IMG/VR virus record: IMGVR_UViG_3300044611_001959
Coordinates: 1-22,865 of that record
DNA length: 22,865 nucleotides
Strand: one strand, 5' to 3'
From: a virus
Position numbers and translations under genes: made by a program. Each line of letters opens with the position of its first letter. Position 1 is the stretch's first letter. The notes beneath the pieces are model-generated. The model did no database searches, was not told the origin of the DNA, and was given only the letters and a program-made list of their open reading frames with translations. This document shows positions 6,320 through 12,616 of the stretch, piece by piece.

Positions 6320-6862
6320 TCAGATCAGCGCCATCAAGCCCTGGCTGATGGACCCCAGCATGTCGATCGCGTCGTCGTCGACGCGGCTGAGCTTGAGGCT
6401 GAAATCGATCTTGCGCGCCGCGCCATCGGCGAAGAACACGCTCGCCGTCTCCGACATGTCCTCGACCACGAAATGGCCGTAGAAGGTGCCGTCGCCCTGG
6501 ATCAACGGCCAGGCCTTGCCGGTCTCGGCCATCGCCGCCAAGAGCTGCAGCGACACCTTGCCGCCGGTGATCTCGGGGTACAGCGTGCCCGACAGCGTGA
6601 TGGTGTCGTCGCCCGGGCCGGTGAATTGTCGCGCCGCGCGGCGGCCGACGCGCGAGCTGGACGGGTGCCGCCACTGCCGCTGCCGCTGCAATTGCTGGTA
6701 GGGCACCGTGTGCAGGCCGAAGACGAACAGCCCCAGGGCCATCATCATCGACATCGGCGGCAGGATGGAGCGGAGCGCGCCGACCGCAGCCGAGACCGCG
6801 GCGTTGCCGGCAAGGTTCTGCAGCGATTCGCCGGGCAGCAAAATACCTTCGAAGGTCGGCAT
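6320..6862 (-). CDS. U: Tail terminator protein gpU
   Basis: Residues from about 38 onward match P2 gpU, beginning MMALGLFVFGLHTVPYQQLQ and carrying the W-x-H-P-S-S-R-V-G-R motif near 68-77. gpU binds the end of the tail tube during assembly. From the ATG at 6862 the protein has 180 residues, with a 36-residue N-terminal extension not usual in the family (P2 U is about 159). Neither this ATG nor the internal Met codons near residue 37 has a strong ribosome site. The upstream ATG was kept because it follows the tape-measure stop by two bases. It lies between T and D exactly as in P2. Confidence 0.9.
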   Translation of the reverse strand: MPTFEGILLPGESLQNLAGNAAVSAAVGALRSILPPMSMMMALGLFVFGLHTVPYQQLQRQRQWRHPSSSRVGRRAARQFTGPGDDTITLSGTLYPEITGGKVSLQLLAAMAETGKAWPLIQGDGTFYGHFVVEDMSETASVFFADGAARKIDFSLKLSRVDDDAIDMLGSISQGLMALI

Positions 6863-6864
6863 GG

Positions 6865-9366
6865 CTACTCGGCGTCGGTCAGTCGGCTGCGGTGTCGCGC
6901 GGCGCGCTGGGCGTCGAGCTGCTGGATCTGGCGCGCCACTTCGCGGCCGATGTCCTCGGGCGATTGGCCGGGAGCGCCGGTGATCTGGAAAATATAGGTG
7001 TTGCCACCACCGCCGGCCGTGCCACCGGCTTGAGACAGTGCCGGGCGGGTGTCGATGCGCGGCAAGTCGCCGGCCAGCGCCGCACCGCCGATCAGGATGC
7101 CGGCGCCGGCAGCGGTAAGTTGCTTCGCGGCGGCCGCCATCGCGCCCAAGGGGCCTTTGCGCGCCGCCTCGATGCCTTGCTCGAGGCCGGCCATGGTGTA
7201 GCCGCCGATCTCGGCGAACACGGCCGACGGCGAGCGGATGCCGAGCTTGTCCTTGAGCCAGCCCACGGTGCTGTCGGCAAGGCCCGTCATCAGCGATTTG
7301 AGAGCTTCCCAGCGGGAGTTGATCCCACTCATGATGCCGTCCACGATCGCCGCACCGGCGGCCATGAAGCGGCCGGGCAGGGTGCCGAACCAAGTCACCG
7401 TCTCGCCGAATTTCGTCTTGATGATCTCGACCAGGTCGAACAGCGCCGCGCCCAGTGTCGTCTTGTGGCCGAGCAGTTTCGACACCAGCCAGTCGATGCC
7501 GGCATTGAGCAGCGTGCCGGCCGCGTAGCCGGCGGCGAAGGCAGCGGCCACCTTGGCGATGGGGCTGACGAAGGCCCACAGCGCCGCCATCGTGCCGCCG
7601 GCGGATGCGCCGATGGCCGCCAGGCCGAACTTGAACAGGGCAATGGGCGCGAGCAGGCCGCCCACCGCCACCAGCAGCACGCCGATCACCGTCACCGCCA
7701 GCGACAGCCACTTCACCGTTGTCATGATGCCGCTGGCCAGCGCCGGATTTTCCTTGGCCCAGTCGCGCACCGCCTGCAGGATGGCCAGCGTCTTTTCCAT
7801 GGTCGCCACCAGCGCCGGCTTGAGGTGTTCACCGAGGTCGCTGGACAGGTTGAACATCGCGTTCTTCGCCATCGTCATCCTGGCGTTGATGGTGTCCTTG
7901 CGTGCGTCGGCTTCGCGCTGCATCGATCCCTTGGCGCGCGCCTCGTTCACCAGCGTCAGTTGCCGGCGGTATTCGTCCAGGTTCTCCGCCAGCTTCGCGG
8001 CATCGTCGCCATATTCCTTGCCGAACAGCCGCGTCGCGGCTTCGAGCTGCTTCTCCTGCGGCAGCGCCTTGATCGCCTCCAGCACCTTGATGATCGTGCC
8101 CGTGGCGTTCTGCGACATGCCGAGCTGCAGGCTCTTGGCGTCGAGCTTCAGCATCTCCAGACCGCCCCTGAAGCGTTTGGTCTGCATCGTCGCTATCGAC
8201 AGCTCGCGGATCATCGCGTTCGACGCGCTGGCGGCCACCTCGGGCACGGCGCCCAGGCTGAGGAAGGTGCTGCCCAGGGCGGCGGCCTCGCGGAAGTTCA
8301 TCTTCACCATCGCGGCCGTACCGGCGATACGCTGCATCACGTCGATGATGTCGCCGCCCTTGGCCAGCGCGTTGTCGTCGAGCCAGTTGATGGTATCGCC
8401 CAAGGCCTTGATGTCCTTGATCGGGATCTTGTAGAGCTGCGAGATCTTGCCGATGCTGTCGCCCACCCGATCCACCGGCAGATCGAAGGCGTGCGCCATC
8501 ACGGCCGTGGTTTGCGCGTAGATCAGCAGGTTTTCCTTGCCCTGGATGCCCATGCGTGCGCCGGCCTCGACGATCTTGGCGATTTCCACCGTCGTCATCG
8601 GGATCCGCTCGGACATCGTCTTGATGGCGGTGCCCATTTCGAAGTAGGTCTTCGTCAGTCGGCCGTTGTCGTCGCGTGCGCCATTCACCTGGCGCGCCAC
8701 GCCCAGCATTGCGTCCTCGAAGGTGGCGTAATCCTTGGCCGCCTTGACCGCCGGCAGGCCCAGCGCGGCGCCTGTGCCGGCCGTGGCCATGCCCACCTCG
8801 CGCAGCTTCGCGGCGCCGGCCATGGATCGGTCGTAGTTCGCCTTTGCCGCGTGCATTCTGGCCAGCACCTTGTTCTGGTCCTGCAGCGCGCCGGAGAGTT
8901 TCACCACCGAGCGCGCCGCCTCGATCTGCCGCGTAGCCAGATCCCGGCAGTGGTTGGCCAGGTTGCCGGTGTCGATGCCGCCGGCCTTCATCTGCGCGAA
9001 GAGTCGCTGCTGCTTGTCCATCAGCCCGGCGTGGCGGTGCTTGAGGGTGTCGGACTCGGCCTGGGCATCCTTCAGCGCCTTGATCATCGCCCGCGTCGGC
9101 TCCGGCGTCTTGGCCATCTGCGCTTGCAGGTGCTTCACCTGTTCCTGCACGCCCTTGAAGGCGTTGGCGGTGATCGCTGCCGCCTTGTCGGCGTCCTTGA
9201 AGGCGGCGATGGCCTTCTGCTGGCCCTCGATGTCCTTGAGCTGGTCCTTCGCCGCGCGCAGCGCCCGGGCGGCGTCGCCGCTGCCCTTGGTGATGGCTTT
9301 CAGCGGGCCGGTGACCTTGTCGATCGCGGCCAGCAGGACTTCGAGGCGGAGCTTTTCCGTACTCAT
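6865..9366 (-). CDS. T: Tail tape measure protein gpT
   Basis: This 833-residue protein is the size of P2 gpT (about 815). The first 170 residues are helical and Lys/Ala/Gln-rich, likely coiled coil. Next comes the conserved tape-measure domain (about 190-420) with ATFEDAMLGVARQVNGARD, as in the TP901-type family. A strongly hydrophobic double span follows at about 550-585, then a small-residue-rich region with GIRSPSAVFAEIGGYTMAGL near 740. gpT sets tail length and is probably threaded into the host membrane on injection. The ATG overlaps the stop of the E' frame (ATGA), matching the P2 order E-E'-T. Confidence 0.95.
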   Translation of the reverse strand: MSTEKLRLEVLLAAIDKVTGPLKAITKGSGDAARALRAAKDQLKDIEGQQKAIAAFKDADKAAAITANAFKGVQEQVKHLQAQMAKTPEPTRAMIKALKDAQAESDTLKHRHAGLMDKQQRLFAQMKAGGIDTGNLANHCRDLATRQIEAARSVVKLSGALQDQNKVLARMHAAKANYDRSMAGAAKLREVGMATAGTGAALGLPAVKAAKDYATFEDAMLGVARQVNGARDDNGRLTKTYFEMGTAIKTMSERIPMTTVEIAKIVEAGARMGIQGKENLLIYAQTTAVMAHAFDLPVDRVGDSIGKISQLYKIPIKDIKALGDTINWLDDNALAKGGDIIDVMQRIAGTAAMVKMNFREAAALGSTFLSLGAVPEVAASASNAMIRELSIATMQTKRFRGGLEMLKLDAKSLQLGMSQNATGTIIKVLEAIKALPQEKQLEAATRLFGKEYGDDAAKLAENLDEYRRQLTLVNEARAKGSMQREADARKDTINARMTMAKNAMFNLSSDLGEHLKPALVATMEKTLAILQAVRDWAKENPALASGIMTTVKWLSLAVTVIGVLLVAVGGLLAPIALFKFGLAAIGASAGGTMAALWAFVSPIAKVAAAFAAGYAAGTLLNAGIDWLVSKLLGHKTTLGAALFDLVEIIKTKFGETVTWFGTLPGRFMAAGAAIVDGIMSGINSRWEALKSLMTGLADSTVGWLKDKLGIRSPSAVFAEIGGYTMAGLEQGIEAARKGPLGAMAAAAKQLTAAGAGILIGGAALAGDLPRIDTRPALSQAGGTAGGGGNTYIFQITGAPGQSPEDIGREVARQIQQLDAQRAARHRSRLTDAE

Positions 9367-9536
9367 TCGTCAGCTCCGGAGCGCACCCTCGCCCGCTCGC
9401 GCCAGCCGGCCAGTTCGGTCAGGCTCATGCTGTCCATGGCGGACGGGGGCCAGTGAAAGACGGCCGCGATGTCCGCCATGGCGTTCTCGACCGAGTCGGG
9501 CAGCGGCGCCGTTATGCCAGCGCCGACTTCGGCAGC
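9363..9536 (-). CDS. E': gpE' frameshift extension (part of gpE+E')
   Basis: This frame encodes 57 residues added to the first 83 of gpE by a -1 slip at TTTTTTG (9542-9536), making a 140-residue fusion (P2 E+E' is about 142). The segment MADIAAVFHWPPSAMDSMSL followed by WRERARVR is the hallmark of the P2 GpE' family. It has no start of its own with a ribosome site. As in most long-tailed phages, the slip product and the shorter protein act together as chaperones that fold the tape measure around the tail tube. It ends overlapping the T start. Confidence 0.85.
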   Translation of the reverse strand, partial: AAEVGAGITAPLPDSVENAMADIAAVFHWPPSAMDSMSLTELAGWRERARVRSGADE

Positions 9537-9784
9537 AAAAAACCGGCCACCGCACTTCCGCACTGGGTCAGGTCGGCCGGGTCCATGGCGGCGACGTTGG
9601 CCTCCGTCAGGGTCGGCGTGGTGATGCGCGGCAACACCCGGGTCAGCGCCGCCACGTCCATCTGCAGCAGGTCGGTCAAGGTCACGCCGCGCAGTTCGCC
9701 GGAGGCCGGCTTGCGCAGATCGATCGAGGTGATCTCGGTCTCGCCTTGCTTGATCGGGGTGTCGAGGATGATGGTGGTGTTCAT
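9512..9784 (-). CDS. E: Tail assembly chaperone gpE
   Basis: This 90-residue protein matches the P2 gpE family in size and pattern (P2 E is about 91). It shows the TITSIDLRKPASGELRG segment near the N-terminus, then LLQMDVAALTRVLPRITTP. It begins nine bases after the tube gene with a strong AAGGGGAA ribosome site. The TTT TTG codons for Phe82-Leu83 form the slippery site, leaving only seven residues before the zero-frame TAA. The unshifted product is the more abundant chaperone for tail assembly. Confidence 0.92.
   Translation of the reverse strand: MNTTIILDTPIKQGETEITSIDLRKPASGELRGVTLTDLLQMDVAALTRVLPRITTPTLTEANVAAMDPADLTQCGSAVAGFLLPKSALA
9536..9542 (-). promoter_or_regulatory. Programmed -1 frameshift site TTTTTTG
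   Basis: Read in the gpE frame the bases fall as GGT TTT TTG, so T-TTT-TTG has the X-XXY-YYZ form. This is the same heptamer as described for phage P2 gene E. Slipping back one base leads directly into the E' frame, which is open for 57 codons. Confidence 0.88.
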
Positions 9785-9793
9785 GGCTTCCCC

Positions 9794-10306
9794 TTACGCC
9801 AAGCCAATGGCTTTGCGCTGGTCGGCCAGCAGGTCGACGTCGTTGACCTTCTCGATCATGTTCAGCAGATCGATCTCGATCACCGCCTTGTTGTCGAGCG
9901 ACAGCTTGTAGTAGGTCAGCGTGCTCTTGACCACCGTCTTGCCCTTGTCGCCGCCCTTGGCATCGCCCAGGTCCAGCTCTTCGTGGCGGCCGCGCACGAC
10001 GATCTCGACCGCCTGCACCACGCCCGTGTCGTCGCGCTGGTAGGCGCCGGCGAAGCGCAGGCCGATGCCGGCGGCCTTGGTGCAACCGTATTGCTTCAAC
10101 ACCTGTTCCATGATCCCGGCGCAGCTGAATTCCATCTCGATGCCTTCCTGGCCAAGATCGACCTTCACCGGGCCGTTCATGCCGCCGCCGCGAAAGTCGT
10201 CCATCTTGCGCTTGAGCTTGGGCAGTTTCACTTCCTCGGCGACGCCCATGTAGCTGGCGCCTTCGTTGAAGAGGTTGAAGTTCTTGAGGACGCTGGGTAG
10301 TGCCAT
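9794..10306 (-). CDS. FII: Major tail tube protein gpFII
   Basis: This 170-residue protein matches P2 FII in size (about 172) and pattern: ALPSVLKNFNLFNEG at the start, a VAEEVKLPKLKRKMDDFRGGGM loop, GPVKVDLGQEGIEMEF strands and DLLNMIEKVNDVDLL near the end. It polymerises as stacked hexamers into the inner tube through which DNA passes. A CAGGAG ribosome site lies upstream of the ATG. It lies 36 bases after the sheath gene, the normal P2 order. Confidence 0.96.
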   Translation of the reverse strand: MALPSVLKNFNLFNEGASYMGVAEEVKLPKLKRKMDDFRGGGMNGPVKVDLGQEGIEMEFSCAGIMEQVLKQYGCTKAAGIGLRFAGAYQRDDTGVVQAVEIVVRGRHEELDLGDAKGGDKGKTVVKSTLTYYKLSLDNKAVIEIDLLNMIEKVNDVDLLADQRKAIGLA

Positions 10307-10342
10307 GGTCGTTCTCCTGGTTGGAAGGGGTTAGCCGCCGAC

Positions 10343-11497
10343 TCAGCCGCCAATGGCGGCGGCGAAATCGACGAGGTAGCGATCGGTGATCAGCTGGCGG
10401 AACATCAGGTTCTCCAGCGGCGGCACCGGCGTGTAGTCGTAGTCGATGTAGAGCTTGCCGTCCTTCAGCGTGACCGGGCTGTTCACGTCTTCGGCGTACC
10501 AGCACTTGCCGTCAATGAGGTAGCCCAGCGCCTTCAGCTCGCGGAACTTGGCGTTGACGCCATCGATGATGTCCTTCGCCAGCGATGGGTTGAGCGGCAG
10601 GTCGACCGCCCACATGTGGGCCTCGGCGATGGTGTCGGCCAGCACCTGCGCGGTGCGGGTGTAGTTCTCGAAGGCGAACAGCGGGTCGATCGAGCAAGTG
10701 CGCGAGCCCCAGAAGCGGAAGCCGCGCTCGCGGATCAGCGTGGTGATCTCGTTGCCGTTGAGGTAGCCGGCGTCGGTGGCCGGGTCCTGCAGGTCCCAGA
10801 ACACATCCTTGGTGATGCCGGTGACGTCGTTGATCGGCATGTTCGACAGCGTCTTGTGCCAGCCGATCTGTTCGTCGAGCTTGGCGCGCAGGCCGATGGC
10901 CTTGGCCGTCGCCCACACGGTGTCCGCCCCCTTGAGAAAGTCCGGCCAGATCACCATGATCTCGCGCTGGCCGAAGGTCTCGCGGTAGGTGTTGGCGTCT
11001 TCCTTGGTCGCCGCGCCGGAGGCCGAGACGTAGGCGAAGGCGCGCAGCTGCTGGGCGATGCCGGCCAGCGCCGTGGCCACCGTAACCGTATCGAGCCCTG
11101 GGCAGGCCAGGATGCGCGGCTTGACGCCGAGCTTGGCCTTGGCCGTGAGCAGCGCCTTCATGCCGGTGTAGGCGCCGCCGACCGTGACGGTGCCGATGAC
11201 GTTGACACTGGTGGCCGCTTCGTCGGCGCCGGGTGCGACGCGCACCACGACGCACATCGCGTTGCCCTCGCCGCCGATGGCTTCGAGCACCTTCTTCAGC
11301 GTGCCGGCCACGCCCGCCTTGGCAATCGCCGCATTGACGCTGGTGACCAGCACCGGGGTGTCGAGCGGGAAAGCGACCGCGTCGGCATCGGCGGCCGTGG
11401 CGACCAGGCCGATGATGGCGGTGGAAACGGTGCGGATCGGACGGATTCCGTCCGAGGCTTCGATGACGCGTACGCCGTGGTGGTAATCGACTGGCAT
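10343..11497 (-). CDS. FI: Contractile tail sheath protein gpFI
   Basis: This 384-residue protein is a P2 FI-type sheath (P2 about 396). It opens with [27 protein letters not shown], typical of the family. It has YTGMKALL near 110, a [18 protein letters not shown] strand block near 190-210 and the conserved [10 protein letters not shown] near 265. The C-terminus carries [18 protein letters not shown], which forms the inter-subunit strand handshake of the sheath. It contracts to drive the tube through the host envelope. The ribosome site GAGGAG lies eight bases before the ATG. It is the first gene behind the candidate late promoter at 11522-11589. Confidence 0.97.
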   Translation of the reverse strand: MPVDYHHGVRVIEASDGIRPIRTVSTAIIGLVATAADADAVAFPLDTPVLVTSVNAAIAKAGVAGTLKKVLEAIGGEGNAMCVVVRVAPGADEAATSVNVIGTVTVGGAYTGMKALLTAKAKLGVKPRILACPGLDTVTVATALAGIAQQLRAFAYVSASGAATKEDANTYRETFGQREIMVIWPDFLKGADTVWATAKAIGLRAKLDEQIGWHKTLSNMPINDVTGITKDVFWDLQDPATDAGYLNGNEITTLIRERGFRFWGSRTCSIDPLFAFENYTRTAQVLADTIAEAHMWAVDLPLNPSLAKDIIDGVNAKFRELKALGYLIDGKCWYAEDVNSPVTLKDGKLYIDYDYTPVPPLENLMFRQLITDRYLVDFAAAIGG

Positions 11498-11521
11498 GGC
11501 AGGAACTCCTCAGGTGGCTAC

Positions 11522-11589
11522 GGGATGGATGATGGCGCGCACGCGCGGGAAAGTCCGTGGCGCGCGGTTGTAGGGCGAGTGATTACAAC
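11522..11589 (-). promoter_or_regulatory. Candidate Ogr-dependent late promoter (P2 F-type position)
   Basis: The 97-base gap upstream of the sheath gene holds a perfect inverted repeat, GTTGTA (11567-11572) and TACAAC (11584-11589), separated by 11 bases. On the minus strand CATCAT at 11534-11529 can serve as a -10, placing the start near 11522, so the dyad centre (11578) falls near -56. P2-type activators bind a TGT...ACA dyad centred near -55. Here TGT and ACA are 13 bases apart, whereas the published P2 spacing is 12. There is no good -35, as expected of activated late promoters. Confidence 0.5.
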
Positions 11590-11594
11590 GGCAT

Positions 11595-12047
11595 TCATCG
11601 GTGGGCGATGGCATCGACCAGGCCAATGATCGCGGCCTCGAGCATGGCTGGGCTGGGCACCTCGTCGAAGCGCGCCGTCCAGCCGTTGATGACCAGGTCG
11701 CCGGCGACCATTTCCGAGCAGATCACGCCGCCGCGATTGCGCGTCGACTTTCCCAGCGCGTGGTACAGCGGCCGCAGCGCGAACATCAGGTAATCGGTAA
11801 AACCGTAGGTGGCCTCGTCGGTCTCCAGCCGGTGTTCGAGGAAGTCGCGCGAGATCGCCACAGGGCATTCGGCGAGGATCACATTGGCCGGGTCGTACAT
11901 GCCCGGCCACACCCGCCGCCGGCGCAACAGGTTCATGTCCCAGAAATGTTGCCCGTCCGTGAAGCCCACGTGGTAGCAGGTGGACCCGGTGAACAGCTTC
12001 GTCAGCAGAGAGGACGGCTGCTTGCCGTAGATGAAGGCGATCTTCAT
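11595..12047 (-). CDS. Permuted papain-like (NlpC/P60 superfamily-type) protein
   Basis: This 150-residue protein has two motifs in the order typical of circularly permuted papain-like enzymes (YiiX/YebB type). A His motif CYHVGFTDG has H26, and a late Cys motif GGVICSEMV has C110 followed by Ser-Glu. D37 or E60 could be the third residue. Such proteins are amidases or acyl-cleaving enzymes of cell wall or lipids. It has no signal or membrane span. The ATG at 12047 overlaps the stop of the DUF4376 gene (ATGA) and has GAGGAA upstream. It lies between the tail-fibre cluster and the sheath gene, where P2 has no such gene. It may act on host surface polymers or on a virion protein. The enzymatic role is inferred. 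Confidence 0.65.
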   Translation of the reverse strand: MKIAFIYGKQPSSLLTKLFTGSTCYHVGFTDGQHFWDMNLLRRRRVWPGMYDPANVILAECPVAISRDFLEHRLETDEATYGFTDYLMFALRPLYHALGKSTRNRGGVICSEMVAGDLVINGWTARFDEVPSPAMLEAAIIGLVDAIAHR

Positions 12048-12613
12048 GGTTGAGGTTCCTCGAACACCGCTGGCCAACCAGCACGCCAGTCATAAGCAGC
12101 CGGATCGGCACAGGCCGCCAGGGCCGCCTTGTGCACCTCGGCCGCGGTGAAGATGGCGGTGTCGGAAAGCGCCGCCGCCATGAACACCTGGCCAGCCAGC
12201 GCCGGCGTCATGGCCACAAAGCTGCCGTCCATCGTCTTCCACTGCAGCCCCGCGGGAATGTTCGCCCCGAGCTGCACCAGCCCGAGCTGCTGGATACGTG
12301 ACAATTCGTCGGAGTGGAACCACTTGCCCGAGGCGAGATAGCCGCCATCGCGCGTGAGCCGATCGCGCTCGATCTTGATCCAGCTCCAGATCATCGCCTC
12401 GACCTGCTCGCGTGGCTTGGGCTCGGCGGTGAAGGTGCCGTCGCCGTTGTCATGCACAAAATGGAAGCGATCGTCGGGGCGCGTGTCGTTCGGTTCGTCG
12501 ACGATGCCGAGCTCGGCCAGCATCTCGGATGAAATGGGCCAGGGATAAAACACCCCATCGGCGGTGACGCCGTTGCGGATGTCGGGAATGGGCTGACCGT
12601 TGCGTTTGAACAT
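12044..12613 (-). CDS. DUF4376 tail-fibre-associated protein
   Basis: This 189-residue protein has a short N-terminal domain (about 1-60) ending in DNGDGTFTAEPKP. A DUF4376-type C-terminal domain follows at about 85-175: LTRDGGYLASGKWFHSDELSR, LGANIPAGLQWKTMDGSFV and MTPALAGQVFMAAALSD. DUF4376 proteins lie next to tail fibre genes in many phages and often replace the chaperone gpG; they are thought to assist or cap the fibre. It begins three bases after the receptor-binding protein gene and overlaps the papain-like gene. Position supports a role with the fibre; biochemical activity is not known to me. Confidence 0.8.
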   Translation of the reverse strand: MFKRNGQPIPDIRNGVTADGVFYPWPISSEMLAELGIVDEPNDTRPDDRFHFVHDNGDGTFTAEPKPREQVEAMIWSWIKIERDRLTRDGGYLASGKWFHSDELSRIQQLGLVQLGANIPAGLQWKTMDGSFVAMTPALAGQVFMAAALSDTAIFTAAEVHKAALAACADPAAYDWRAGWPAVFEEPQP

Positions 12614-12616
12614 GGG

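Noticed and set aside
6892-9456. An 854-codon open frame on the plus strand opposite the tape measure gene
   Set aside because: It is rich in Arg, His, Gly and Leu with no family pattern, and mirrors a firm gpT gene. Long antisense frames are common in such GC-rich DNA.
10616-11629. A 337-codon plus-strand frame opposite the sheath gene
   Set aside because: Antisense shadow of gpFI; no ribosome site and no family pattern.
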